Below, one piece after another: positions 51,045 to 59,324 of a DNA stretch of 64,000 bases. Position 1 is the first letter of the stretch; each line of letters starts with the position of its first letter. The stretch is from JBGTLU01 sp041743935 (GTDB lineage: Bacteria > Bacteroidota > Bacteroidia > Sphingobacteriales > Sphingobacteriaceae), in the NCBI GenBank assembly GCA_041743935.1, contig JBGTLU010000021.1, forward strand, positions 17,011 to 81,010, given 5' to 3'. The position numbers and the translations under genes are program-made. Under the pieces are notes generated by a model, which was not told where the DNA came from, did no database searches, and worked only from the letters and a program-made list of their open reading frames with translations.

Positions 51045-51328
51045 TAAATTATTAAGTAATTATTAACTAAAAGCTTTAGGTAATATATATTAACACATCT
51101 CATGTTAATAAAGTGTTAATAACGTCAATTAGTTTATCGAAAAAAAATGTTAAAAAATTATACCTGCTGAATTTCAGATTTTTACGAAAATTAACCACTT
51201 ATTTATGCACATTAAGGCGGTTTTTATACCGTTCTGAAAATTTTTAACTTTCTTTTTTTTGTCCTATACTTGAACTTGGAATTGGAAAAAAATTAACGTT
51301 TTCCCCAACCATTGTAAATCAATTAACT
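51045..51328 (+). other. Candidate replication origin / dnaA control region
   Basis: This 284-base, very AT-rich spacer upstream of dnaA is the longest internal gap without a gene. It contains a perfect DnaA-box consensus TTATGCACA (51203-51211). Two copies of TGTTAATAA (51103-51111 and 51114-51122; reverse complement TTATTAACA) lie near related TTATTAACT (51060-51068) and ATATTAACA (51087-51095). A longer inverted repeat is TATTAACAC (51088-51096) and GTGTTAATA (51113-51121). It could be oriC, or only the dnaA promoter with autoregulatory sites. No further exact DnaA box is visible. Confidence 0.45.
51203..51211 (+). promoter_or_regulatory. DnaA box TTATGCACA
   Basis: An exact match to TTATnCACA in the dnaA upstream region. 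TTAACCACT at 51191-51199 is a two-mismatch neighbour. One box alone does not prove an origin. Confidence 0.55.
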
Positions 51329-52759
51329 ATGATCGAAACCGAAAGAACCTGTCAGACAGTTTGGGAGAGTTGTCTTCAAATTATAAAAGATAACGTACCT
51401 GCAAAAAGTTATAAAACTTGGTTTGAGCCAATTTCAGCTCTTAAATTAGAAGGAAATGTACTTACTATTCAGGTTCCGAGTTTATTCTTTTATGAATGGC
51501 TTGAAGAGCATTTTGTATCCTTATTGCGCAAAACCATAAAACACGAATTAGGTCCGGATGGCAGATTAGAGTACAACATCATCATGGATTCTAACTCTAA
51601 AAATGGACACAGTATAAACATACCTACCAGCAATAACGGAGAGTTGAAAAACCAGACTGTACCGATGCCGGTTAATATCAATGCATCTATAAAAAATCCA
51701 TTTATAATACCTGGGCTTAAAAAATTAAACATTGACCCACAATTAAATCCAAAATATTCATTTGATAATTACATTGAAGGGGATTGTAATCGTTTGGCAC
51801 GATCTGCAGGATTCGCAGTTGCATCCAATCCGGGAGGTACTTCCTTCAACCCATTATTTATTTATGGTGCAAGTGGTTTGGGTAAATCTCACTTGGCTCA
51901 TGCCATTGGTGCATCGGTAAAAACTCAAAGTCCGGATAAATTAGTTCTTTACGTAAATGCCGAAAGATTTGGCCAACAACTAGTGGAATCCATTGGCAAT
52001 AGAACAATTAATGATTTTGTGAATTTTTATCAACTTATAGATGTTTTAATCATTGATGACATTCATTTTATATCGGGAAGAGAAAAAACCCAAGAAATTT
52101 TCTTCCAGATTTTTAATCATTTGCACACCAGTGGTAAACAAATTATCATGACCTGTGATAAAGCACCAAAAGATTTAGTTGGTTTTGAGGAAAGATTATT
52201 ATCCAGATTTAAATGGGGCTTAACTGCCGATTTGCAGATACCAGATATTGATACCAGAATTTCTATACTCCACAAAAAAATGCAAACAGATGGTATTACT
52301 TTGCCATCGGATGTAATTGAATACGTGGCACATAACATAGAAAGTAATATCCGCGAACTGGAAGGCGCATTGGTGTCGTTACTTGCTCAATCTACATTAA
52401 ATAGAAAAGAAGTGGATTTGCCTTTGGCAAAACAAATGCTTAAGAACTTTATCAAGCATTCTAATAAAGAAATTTCTATCGAATACATACAAAAACTAGT
52501 TTGCGATTATTTTGAAGTACCTGTAGATATGGTAAAATCACAAACTCGTAAACGCGAGATAGTGCAAGCCAGACAGATTTCTATGTACTTAGCAAAACAA
52601 CACACAAAATCTTCGTTAAAATCTATAGGAATGCATTTTGGAGGTAGAGATCATTCTACGGTAATTTATGCTTGCCAAACGGTAGATGATTTAATGGATA
52701 CCGATAAAAAGTTTAAAGCTTGGGTAGGGGATATCCAGAAAAAACTGAAAATGACTTAA
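51329..52759 (+). CDS. dnaA: Chromosomal replication initiator DnaA
   Basis: DnaA binds DnaA boxes and melts the origin. The 476-residue protein has an N-terminal DnaA_N domain (about 5-70), a linker, an AAA+ ATPase with GASGLGKSHLAHAIG (Walker A, 180-194) and LIIDDIHFISG (Walker B, about 236-246), and the C-terminal helix-turn-helix with the DnaA signature GRDHSTVIYACQ (about 442-453). The length is usual. No dnaN, recF or rpmH is adjacent, as is common in Bacteroidota. Confidence 0.96.
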   Translation: MIETERTCQTVWESCLQIIKDNVPAKSYKTWFEPISALKLEGNVLTIQVPSLFFYEWLEEHFVSLLRKTIKHELGPDGRLEYNIIMDSNSKNGHSINIPTSNNGELKNQTVPMPVNINASIKNPFIIPGLKKLNIDPQLNPKYSFDNYIEGDCNRLARSAGFAVASNPGGTSFNPLFIYGASGLGKSHLAHAIGASVKTQSPDKLVLYVNAERFGQQLVESIGNRTINDFVNFYQLIDVLIIDDIHFISGREKTQEIFFQIFNHLHTSGKQIIMTCDKAPKDLVGFEERLLSRFKWGLTADLQIPDIDTRISILHKKMQTDGITLPSDVIEYVAHNIESNIRELEGALVSLLAQSTLNRKEVDLPLAKQMLKNFIKHSNKEISIEYIQKLVCDYFEVPVDMVKSQTRKREIVQARQISMYLAKQHTKSSLKSIGMHFGGRDHSTVIYACQTVDDLMDTDKKFKAWVGDIQKKLKMT

Positions 52760-52803
52760 TTAAGTCGAATTTTACTCAGCCTTTAATTCATTTTATAAAT
52801 AAA

Positions 52804-52835
52804 AAAACCCAGCAACCAATTGGTTACTGGGTTTT
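52804..52835. terminator. Terminator between dnaA and the PUR-like gene
   Basis: AAAACCCAGCAACC (52804-52817) pairs with GGTTACTGGGTTTT (52822-52835) around AATT, with one mismatch that can be a G-U pair. A-runs and T-runs flank both sides, so it can serve both convergent genes. Confidence 0.85.
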
Positions 52836-52854
52836 GCCATTTATAAATCGTTAC

Positions 52855-53193
52855 TTACAAGTCGAAGTTTATATCATCTAACGAAGTCTTTCTATTGGTA
52901 TTTTCAGCACCTTCGTTGTATTCGTCGTATCTGCGCTCTACCACTTCCTGATTACTTTTTATGTAATCTATCGTTTCTACAAACCCTTCGCTGAATTTTT
53001 CAAAATCTTCTTTGTATAAAAAGATTTTATGTTTTACGAACGAGCCGTCGTCTAAACGCTTTTTGCTTTCGGTAATGGTAAGATAGTAATCACCTGATCG
53101 TGTTGATTTTACATCAAAAAAGTAGGTTCTTTTACCAGCACGTACTCTTTTCGAAAAAATTTCTTCTCTGTCTTTATTGTCAAAATCGCTCAT
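52855..53193 (-). CDS. PUR-alpha-like nucleic-acid-binding protein (DUF3276)
   Basis: This 112-residue protein, from ATG 53193 (MSDFDNKDREEIFSKRVRAG), resembles the single-repeat PUR domain proteins of Bacteroidota (DUF3276), which bind single-stranded nucleic acid. The domain is residues 10-85: RAGKRTYFFDVKSTRSGDYYLTITESKK (in part), a beta sheet, and a helix with EDFEKFSEGFVETIDYIK (in part). The C-terminal tail is acidic. An open extension to 53241 adds MHFGLISFYLPRKQRT and is not conserved. It is convergent with dnaA. The biological role is unknown. Confidence 0.86.
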   Translation of the reverse strand: MSDFDNKDREEIFSKRVRAGKRTYFFDVKSTRSGDYYLTITESKKRLDDGSFVKHKIFLYKEDFEKFSEGFVETIDYIKSNQEVVERRYDEYNEGAENTNRKTSLDDINFDL

Positions 53194-53305
53194 TGTTCTT
53201 TGTTTACGGGGTAAATAAAATGAAATTAAACCAAAATGCAAAACGAATTACATTACTTTTATTCTATTTATTTCTAACAAACCTTTAAAAATTAATCCGA
53301 ACAAT

Positions 53306-55090
53306 TTATTCTGCCACTTCTTCGTCTAATAATTGCTTCTCATACAATGTAAAATAGGCGCCTTTTTTTGTTAATAAAGTATGATGTTTGCCCTCTTCAA
53401 TTATTTTACCTTTATCTAATACAATTATTTTGTCTGCATTTTTTATGGTAGATACTCTGTGACTAATAATGATACTCGTTTTGCCTTTCATTATTTCTCC
53501 CAGATTTTTTAAAATTTCTTCTTCTGTTTTGGTGTCTACGGCAGATAAGCAATCATCAAATATTAAAATTTCTGGTTGTTTAGCAATTGCTCTAGCAATG
53601 GAAATACGTTGTTTTTGACCTCCAGATAATGTAATTCCTCGTTCTCCTAAAAGTGTTTCAAATTTTTGCGGAAAATCTTGGATATTAGAATATATAGCAG
53701 CATCCTTTGCAGCTTTAGTGATGGCATCGTTATCCAAGCCATCCTTCCCAAATGCAATGTTATTACGTATGGAATCTGAAAACAAAAAAACTTCTTGCGG
53801 AACCACTCCAATTTGTTCTCTAATGGATTGTAAATGATATTGTTTAATAGGTATTTCATCCAATAGAATTTCTCCTTCTGTAGTATCATACATGCGGCAC
53901 AATAAGTTTGCGAGGCTACTTTTGCCTGATCCTGTTCTACCTATAATGGCTACAACTTCTCCTTTTTTAACTTCAAAGGATACATCGTCTAGTGCTTTTA
54001 AACCGGTATCCGGATAAATTAAAGTCACCCGATTAAATTTAATATTACCTTCTAGTTTTTTACGCACTGTTGATGAGGTAACTTCCGATGGCGTTTTAAG
54101 AAACTCATTAATCCGTTTTTGTGATGCCGCAGCTCGTTGAACCATGGAGGTAATCCAGCCCAATGCCATGGCAGGGAAGGTTAATAAATTCACATACACA
54201 ATAAATTCGGCGATGTTACCTGGCGTAATGTTACCTTTTGCAACTTCAATTCCGCCAACATATACCGTTAGCAAAATACTTATGCCAACCAAAAAAATAA
54301 ATGCGGGCATAAACAAAGCTTGCACTTTTGCCAATACCATGGAGCGCTTTTTATAGTTCTCGCTTTCGGTATTAAAACTTTCTTGTACTGCTTTTTCTTT
54401 TACAAAAGCTTTTAAAACTCGTATTCCCGAAAAACTTTCTTGTGTGAAAGTAGACAATGTTGATAATTGCTCTTGAATTTCTTCACTACGCTTATTTATT
54501 AAACTATGTACATAAAAAATGGTTAAACCCATTATGGGTAATGGGAGTAAAGTATAAAAAGTAAGTTTTGGGTTGATACTGAACATAGTAACGGTAACCA
54601 AAATAAATAGTACTACCGTATTAATTGTATACATGATGCCCGGACCTAAATACATTCTAACCCTGCTTACATCTTCAGATACCCTGTTCATCAAATCACC
54701 GGTATTATTTCTTCTATAAAATGCTAAGCTTAAGTTTTGATAATGTCCGTAGATTTCGTTCTTCAAGTCATACTCAATTAATCTGGAAACTACAATAATC
54801 GTTTGACGCATGAAGAATAAAAAAACACCTCTAATCAATGCAGAAATTAATACTAACGCACCAAAAAGCAGAACTACATTACTAAAAATAGTGTAGGTAG
54901 ATGTTTGTAAATCAAACCCATCATACAATTTGTAATAACTAATCGTATCACTAACCAAATCAAAAGATATGCGAATAATTTGAGCTGGTAACACGCCAAA
55001 TAAATTTGAAATAGTAACAAATACCAATCCTAATAAAAGCCGATATCGATACTTAAACAGAAACTTATTGAGGTAAGAAAGCTCTCTCAT
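53306..55090 (-). CDS. ABC exporter, fused permease and ATPase (MsbA-like)
   Basis: The 594-residue protein is a half-transporter. Residues 15-315 contain six predicted transmembrane helices, and residues 340-580 an ATPase domain with GRTGSGKSSLANLL (Walker A, about 378-391), LSGGQKQRISIARAIA (signature, about 487-502) and ILIFDDCLSAVD (Walker B, about 507-518). It should work as a homodimer; lipids, drugs or peptides are possible substrates. MsbA-like lipid A export is one option, but the family is too broad to say. It has a perfect TAGATTTG promoter element five bases from the predicted transcript start. Confidence 0.88.
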   Translation of the reverse strand: MRELSYLNKFLFKYRYRLLLGLVFVTISNLFGVLPAQIIRISFDLVSDTISYYKLYDGFDLQTSTYTIFSNVVLLFGALVLISALIRGVFLFFMRQTIIVVSRLIEYDLKNEIYGHYQNLSLAFYRRNNTGDLMNRVSEDVSRVRMYLGPGIMYTINTVVLFILVTVTMFSINPKLTFYTLLPLPIMGLTIFYVHSLINKRSEEIQEQLSTLSTFTQESFSGIRVLKAFVKEKAVQESFNTESENYKKRSMVLAKVQALFMPAFIFLVGISILLTVYVGGIEVAKGNITPGNIAEFIVYVNLLTFPAMALGWITSMVQRAAASQKRINEFLKTPSEVTSSTVRKKLEGNIKFNRVTLIYPDTGLKALDDVSFEVKKGEVVAIIGRTGSGKSSLANLLCRMYDTTEGEILLDEIPIKQYHLQSIREQIGVVPQEVFLFSDSIRNNIAFGKDGLDNDAITKAAKDAAIYSNIQDFPQKFETLLGERGITLSGGQKQRISIARAIAKQPEILIFDDCLSAVDTKTEEEILKNLGEIMKGKTSIIISHRVSTIKNADKIIVLDKGKIIEEGKHHTLLTKKGAYFTLYEKQLLDEEVAE

Positions 55091-55098
55091 GTAGTATG

Positions 55099-55106
55099 CA
55101 AATCTA
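55099..55106 (-). promoter_or_regulatory. -7 element TAGATTTG for the ABC exporter
   Basis: The minus strand reads TAGATTTG, a perfect TAnnTTTG, nine bases upstream of the ATG at 55090. The predicted leader is about five bases. Confidence 0.5.
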
Positions 55107-55117
55107 TCAATTTAACC

Positions 55118-55138
55118 TTATCTTATAGTACAAGATAA
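55118..55138. promoter_or_regulatory. Palindrome TTATCTT-N7-AAGATAA between divergent promoters
   Basis: TTATCTT (55118-55124) and AAGATAA (55132-55138) are an exact inverted repeat with a 7-base spacer ATAGTAC. It lies just upstream of the exporter promoter and about 38 bases from the leucine dehydrogenase -7 box, so it could be an operator for one or both genes. Confidence 0.35.
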
Positions 55139-55175
55139 AAGCGTATGCATTGTTTTAAGGTTCAAATAAAAAACA

Positions 55176-55183
55176 TACTTTTG
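55176..55183 (+). promoter_or_regulatory. -7 element TACTTTTG for the leucine dehydrogenase gene
   Basis: TACTTTTG matches TAnnTTTG. TTTT at 55153-55156 lies 19 bases upstream. The leader to ATG 55226 would be about 39 bases. Confidence 0.55.
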
Positions 55184-55225
55184 TCGCAAATCCAGAAATT
55201 TTAGCCGTTCATTTAGATACAAATT

Positions 55226-56320
55226 ATGGAAGTAAAAGAATTATCTCTAGATTCCAATTCAGTTTTTGGCCAAATGGCTTCTAACTCACACAAGAAAGTA
55301 GTTTTCTGCTACGATTCTGATACCGGATTAAAAGCAATTATTGCTATTCACGACACTACATTAGGCCCCGCTTTGGGTGGTACCAGAATGTGGAATTACA
55401 AAACAGAAGCAGAAGCATTATATGATGTTTTGCGTTTATCTCGTGGCATGACATACAAAGCTTCCATCACCGGATTAAATTTAGGCGGCGGTAAAGCAGT
55501 TATTATTGGAGATTCTAAAACTCAAAAATCAGAAGCCTTGATGCGTCGCTACGGCAGGTTTATCCAAAACCTCAATGGCGAATACATTACGGCCGAAGAT
55601 GTAGGTACTAGTCCGAAAGATATGGAATACATCCACATGGAAACTAAACATGTTGCTGGTGTTCCCGAGTCATTGGGAGGAAGCGGCGACCCTTCACCGG
55701 TTACAGCCTATGGAGTATACATGGGAATGAAAGCAAGCGCCAAAGAAACCTGGGGTAGTGAAAGTTTAATTGGTAAAACAGTTACCGTACAAGGAATTGG
55801 AAACGTTGGCGAAAATTTGGTTCGTTTACTGCGCGAAGAAGATGCAAAAGTTTACATCGCTGATATCAACGAAGAACGTCTGAATCAGGTTGCTGCAAAA
55901 TACAACGCGAAAATAATATCCAACGATAAGATATATGATTTAGGAATGGATATTTATGCTCCTTGTGCATTAGGCGCGACATTAAATACAGATACCATAG
56001 CCCGCTTAAAGTGTGCAATTGTGGCAGGTGCTGCCAATAATCAATTACATGATGAAGAACTACACGGAAAAATGTTATTGGATCGAGGTATTTTATATGC
56101 CCCTGATTTTTTAATTAATGCAGGTGGTTTAATAAGCGTATATTCGGAAGTAGCATCATTTAATAAAAAACGAACCATGCAATTGGCCGAAAATATTTAT
56201 GACGTTACCCGTACAATCATAAAAAAATCAAAAGCAGAAAACGTATCTACCAACCATGCAGCTAATTTAATTGCCGAAAAAAGGATAAATGATATCCGAA
56301 AGTTAAAATCACAGTTTTAG
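55226..56320 (+). CDS. Leucine/branched-chain amino acid dehydrogenase
   Basis: The enzyme reversibly deaminates leucine, valine or isoleucine to the 2-oxo acid, opening branched-chain amino acid breakdown. The 364 residues show LGPALGGTRMWNY (about 47-59), TYKASITGLNLGGGKAVI (about 77-94) with the catalytic lysines, and the NAD motif VQGIGNVGENL (about 187-197). Length and the GPALGGTR element fit leucine dehydrogenase rather than glutamate dehydrogenase. It is divergent from the ABC exporter and precedes nusB by 47 bases. Confidence 0.9.
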   Translation: MEVKELSLDSNSVFGQMASNSHKKVVFCYDSDTGLKAIIAIHDTTLGPALGGTRMWNYKTEAEALYDVLRLSRGMTYKASITGLNLGGGKAVIIGDSKTQKSEALMRRYGRFIQNLNGEYITAEDVGTSPKDMEYIHMETKHVAGVPESLGGSGDPSPVTAYGVYMGMKASAKETWGSESLIGKTVTVQGIGNVGENLVRLLREEDAKVYIADINEERLNQVAAKYNAKIISNDKIYDLGMDIYAPCALGATLNTDTIARLKCAIVAGAANNQLHDEELHGKMLLDRGILYAPDFLINAGGLISVYSEVASFNKKRTMQLAENIYDVTRTIIKKSKAENVSTNHAANLIAEKRINDIRKLKSQF

Positions 56321-56367
56321 TTAAACCATTTTTAAGAAACACATTTCCTTAGTTTAGGAAAATAATT

Positions 56368-57306
56368 ATGCTCAATAGAAGGCATTTACGAGTAAAAGTT
56401 TTACAGTCTCTTTATTCTTTTAATCAATCGGAGAATAAAGACGTATCGTTTTTTGAAAGAGGATTGATAAGCAACATTAATAAAGTATACGACATGTATA
56501 TTCTATTACTTAATTTAATCCCAGAACTTGCTCAGTTTACTGAAACAGATGCAAAAGAACGTGCAGCAAAACACGTCAAAAATCCTGACGATTGGAACAT
56601 AAGCACTCGTTTTACAGATAATAAACTGGCACAATTAATAGCACATCATGCAGAATTAAAAAAAGAATACACCGTCAGAAAAATTACTTGGCAAGGGGAG
56701 AGGGAATTAATAAAATCATTGTTTAATGAATTTAAGAATTCGGAAGAATACAAAACTTATGTGGTAGCTGAGCAAAATTTTTCTACCGACAAAGAGTTTA
56801 TATTGTGGGTAGTAAAAAACATTTTCACAAATTCTATCGTTTTAGAACAGTACTTGGAGGAAATATCCATCAATTGGCCGGTTGATAAATCAGTAGTTTA
56901 TGGGATGCTTATACGTACCATTAAATCGGCTAGTGAAACTAAGTTAAATTTGGAATTAATTAGCCAAAATTGGCCGGAAGACAGAGAATACATTTTAAAG
57001 CTATTTCGCGAAATCATTTTACGCGATGCAGAATTCCAAGGTTATATCTCTAAGCGAACAAAAAATTGGGATGTGGAAAGAATTGCCTTAATGGATGTTT
57101 TATTAATGAAAATGGCTATTTGTGAGTGGCTAATTTTTAACGAAATACCCGTAAAGGTTTCCATAAATGAGTACATTGATATATCAAAAGAATTTAGCAC
57201 ACCTAAGAGTAAATCTTTTATAAATGGGGTATTAGATAAAATTTTAGATGATTTAAAAACACAAAACCTCATCCATAAAACGGGGAGAGGACTATTAGAA
57301 AATTAA
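56368..57306 (+). CDS. nusB: Transcription antitermination factor NusB, long Bacteroidota form
   Basis: NusB works with NusE and boxA RNA to help rRNA transcription. The 312-residue protein is about twice the usual bacterial NusB. The N-terminus MLNRRHLRVKVLQSLYSF and the C-terminal 130 residues (RTKNWDVERIALMDVLLMKMAICEW, partly; KSFINGVLDKIL) are the NusB core; the extra central 130 residues are helical and rich in charged residues. Such long forms are common in Bacteroidota. It leads a run with DUF1573 and then yajC. Confidence 0.9.
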   Translation: MLNRRHLRVKVLQSLYSFNQSENKDVSFFERGLISNINKVYDMYILLLNLIPELAQFTETDAKERAAKHVKNPDDWNISTRFTDNKLAQLIAHHAELKKEYTVRKITWQGERELIKSLFNEFKNSEEYKTYVVAEQNFSTDKEFILWVVKNIFTNSIVLEQYLEEISINWPVDKSVVYGMLIRTIKSASETKLNLELISQNWPEDREYILKLFREIILRDAEFQGYISKRTKNWDVERIALMDVLLMKMAICEWLIFNEIPVKVSINEYIDISKEFSTPKSKSFINGVLDKILDDLKTQNLIHKTGRGLLEN

Positions 57307-57308
57307 AT

Positions 57309-57743
57309 ATGAGAACATTAATTATACTATCAATAGCATTATTTTTAGTTGGATGTAATACATCCTCCGAAAAAAATACAGAAACAACTGTACCAACTTT
57401 AACAGATCCTGCACAAGCAGCACAAATTGAATTTGAAAAATCGGTGTACGATTTTGGTAAAATATTAGAAGGTGAAAAAATTCAATACACTTTCCGTTTT
57501 ACAAACACCGGAAAATCGCCATTAGTGATTACTAATGCTCAAGCAACTTGTGGTTGTACAGTGCCCGATTGGTCTAGAGAAGCAATAGCACCCGGAGCAG
57601 GAGGAGAAATTAAAGTAATTTTCGACAGTAAAGGACGTAGCGGTGTGCAAATAAGGCCGGTAGTAATTTCTGCAAATACACCACAAGGAACTTACGAAGT
57701 ACAACTAATAGGGGAAGTAATTTCCGACAAAGTATTGCAATAA
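57309..57743 (+). CDS. DUF1573 lipoprotein
   Basis: The 144-residue protein has a lipoprotein signal (MRTLIILSIALFLVGCNTSS) with a likely lipidated Cys16. The remainder is one Ig-like beta-sandwich of the DUF1573 type, with VYDFGKILEGEKIQYTFRF (about 46-64), ATCGCTVPDWS (about 82-92) and FDSKGRSGVQ. The family has no established biochemical role; the Cys pair in ATCGC may bind metal or form a disulfide. It is two bases after nusB, so the two are co-transcribed. Confidence 0.86.
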   Translation: MRTLIILSIALFLVGCNTSSEKNTETTVPTLTDPAQAAQIEFEKSVYDFGKILEGEKIQYTFRFTNTGKSPLVITNAQATCGCTVPDWSREAIAPGAGGEIKVIFDSKGRSGVQIRPVVISANTPQGTYEVQLIGEVISDKVLQ

Positions 57744-57759
57744 AAGGAATAATTTGTAT

Positions 57760-57915
57760 TTAGAAAGTAATATGTAAAAAGTTACAAAGAAAAATGACTA
57801 GTGATTAGTTGTTAGTAATTAACTAAACTTTCTAAACCTTCAAAATACATTAGCAATTTAACACAACAACAGTTAAACCATTGATCAATTCAACAATAAA
57901 TCAACAACAAACAAA
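57760..57915 (+). repeat. Low-complexity intergenic repeats between DUF1573 and yajC
   Basis: The 178-base gap has AGTGATTAGTTGTTAGTAATTA at about 57799, which is the reverse complement of words found at 5511-5540. It also has AACTAAACTTTCTAAAC and repeated AACAA/TTCAACAATA units similar to 49024-49080. No gene or hairpin with a T-run is visible. Confidence 0.45.
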
Positions 57916-57921
57916 TAAACC

Positions 57922-58257
57922 ATGACCATTCTTACTTATTTATTAATGTCAACACCACAAGGAGGCGAACAAGGCAGCGGATTAATGACCTTTTTGCCCT
58001 TAATTTTAATTGCAGTAGTATTCTATTTTTTCATGATTCGTCCACAAACGAAAAAAATGAAAGATCAGAAAAAATTTACCGAAGAAGTTAAAAAAGGCGA
58101 TAAAGTGGTAACCATAGCTGGTATACATGGTCGTATTTTAGAAATAGCTGACGATTATTTTATGTTAGAAATTGATGCTAACGTTAAAATTAAAATTGAG
58201 CGCTCCGCCGTTTCAATGGATGCTACCAGTGCCATGCGAAGTAAAGAGAATAGATAA
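57922..58257 (+). CDS. yajC: Preprotein translocase subunit YajC
   Basis: YajC is the small membrane partner of SecDF. The 111 residues have a short N-terminus, one transmembrane helix at about 23-42 (LPLILIAVVFYFFMIRP, which carries the FFxIRPQ signature) and a cytoplasmic beta domain with KKGDKVVTIAGIHGRI. The start at 57922 is kept because the alternative internal ATG at 57946 lacks only the first eight residues and cannot be excluded. It precedes YbbR and coaE, as in other Bacteroidota. Confidence 0.92.
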   Translation: MTILTYLLMSTPQGGEQGSGLMTFLPLILIAVVFYFFMIRPQTKKMKDQKKFTEEVKKGDKVVTIAGIHGRILEIADDYFMLEIDANVKIKIERSAVSMDATSAMRSKENR

Positions 58258-58277
58258 ATACTTCTTTCTAAAATTTA

Positions 58278-58322
58278 ACCCCCAATACTGAGAAATTAAT
58301 AACTTGGTTTTGGGGGTATTTT
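58278..58322 (+). terminator. Possible terminator after yajC
   Basis: ACCCCCAA (58278-58285) pairs with TTGGGGGT (58310-58317) around a 24-base loop, followed by ATTTTA. The large loop and weak T-run lower the confidence. Confidence 0.5.
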
Positions 58323-58343
58323 ATGGATAGCCAACCATTTGAT

Positions 58344-58351
58344 TACCTTTG
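58344..58351 (+). promoter_or_regulatory. -7 element TACCTTTG for YbbR-coaE
   Basis: TACCTTTG is a perfect TAnnTTTG eight bases upstream of the ATG at 58359, predicting a leader of about four bases. Confidence 0.5.
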
Positions 58352-58358
58352 AATTGGT

Positions 58359-59324
58359 ATGCAACGAAAAGAAAACTATCCTTACCTAAAATTTTCGACG
58401 AAAACACGACGAAAAATCTCCTTGTTTTTCACTTGTTTTTCTTTTGCAATTGCCGTTTGGTTGTTTTATACCCTTTCTAAAGAATATACCTTTGTAGTAT
58501 CTACAAATCTTACATATAAAAATTTACCTCCCGATGCAGCTTTTCACATCCGAGACCCTGGTACTATTCAAGTAACCATTGTTGGAACTGGTTGGCAATT
58601 ATTTTTTTCGCGATTCCGATTTGCACCATCGCCATTACAATTAGATTTGGCAAAATTGGAAGGGAACAAATTTATTTTATTGAACCAACACCTTGCAGAT
58701 TTTAATAATCAAATATCAGTAAATCAGAAAATTACATCTATCCTGCCAGATACCTTGCATATTGATTATGCCACCCGTTTAGAGAAAAAAGTACCAATAG
58801 AATTGATAGCAACTTTTGATTTTGCTCCAAGGCATTATATATCTTCGGCTATACAAATTATACCGGATAGTGTTTTAATTTCTGGACCTGTGGATATAAT
58901 TAGAGGTATATCTAGTTGGCCTACCCCAGCATTACAATACTCAAAGTTACGAGATAATTTAAGAACCGTAGTAGTATTGTCAAATACCAACATACAATCT
59001 GTTAATTTAAAGCCAAATATTGCACAATTAGTTATTTCGGTAGAAGAATTTACTGAGAAAAGCCTGCAATTACCTATCAGCATACAAAATAACGTTGAGA
59101 ATTTTGATGTACAATTAATTCCAAAATCGGTAGAAATTACTTTTTTAGTACCATTATCTAAATTTTCAGTAGTAAACGAATCTGATTTTGAAGTAAGTAT
59201 AGACTTAGAAGATTGGAAAAAACGAAAACTAAAAAAATTATTACCAACCGTAAATAGGCAACCAGATTTCATTCGTTTAATTAAAGTTAACCCAATGGAA
59301 ATAGATTTTTTAATCCAAAAATAA
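58359..59324 (+). CDS. YbbR-like (CdaR-type) domain protein
   Basis: The 321-residue protein has a short basic N-terminus, one transmembrane helix (about 24-42: ISLFFTCFSFAIAVWLFYTL, in part) and then repeated YbbR beta domains facing the periplasm, with INAKEY-like strands such as VPIELIATFDFAPRHYISSA (in part). In Firmicutes YbbR (CdaR) regulates a diadenylate cyclase, but no cyclase gene is seen here. It overlaps coaE by one base (ATG at 59324), a linkage common in Bacteroidota. The function in this phylum is unknown. Confidence 0.8.
   Translation: MQRKENYPYLKFSTKTRRKISLFFTCFSFAIAVWLFYTLSKEYTFVVSTNLTYKNLPPDAAFHIRDPGTIQVTIVGTGWQLFFSRFRFAPSPLQLDLAKLEGNKFILLNQHLADFNNQISVNQKITSILPDTLHIDYATRLEKKVPIELIATFDFAPRHYISSAIQIIPDSVLISGPVDIIRGISSWPTPALQYSKLRDNLRTVVVLSNTNIQSVNLKPNIAQLVISVEEFTEKSLQLPISIQNNVENFDVQLIPKSVEITFLVPLSKFSVVNESDFEVSIDLEDWKKRKLKKLLPTVNRQPDFIRLIKVNPMEIDFLIQK

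Noticed and set aside
51265..51272. TATACTTG as a dnaA -7 promoter element
   Set aside because: It has one mismatch to TAnnTTTG and no -33 TTTG at the right spacing, so I did not annotate it as a promoter.
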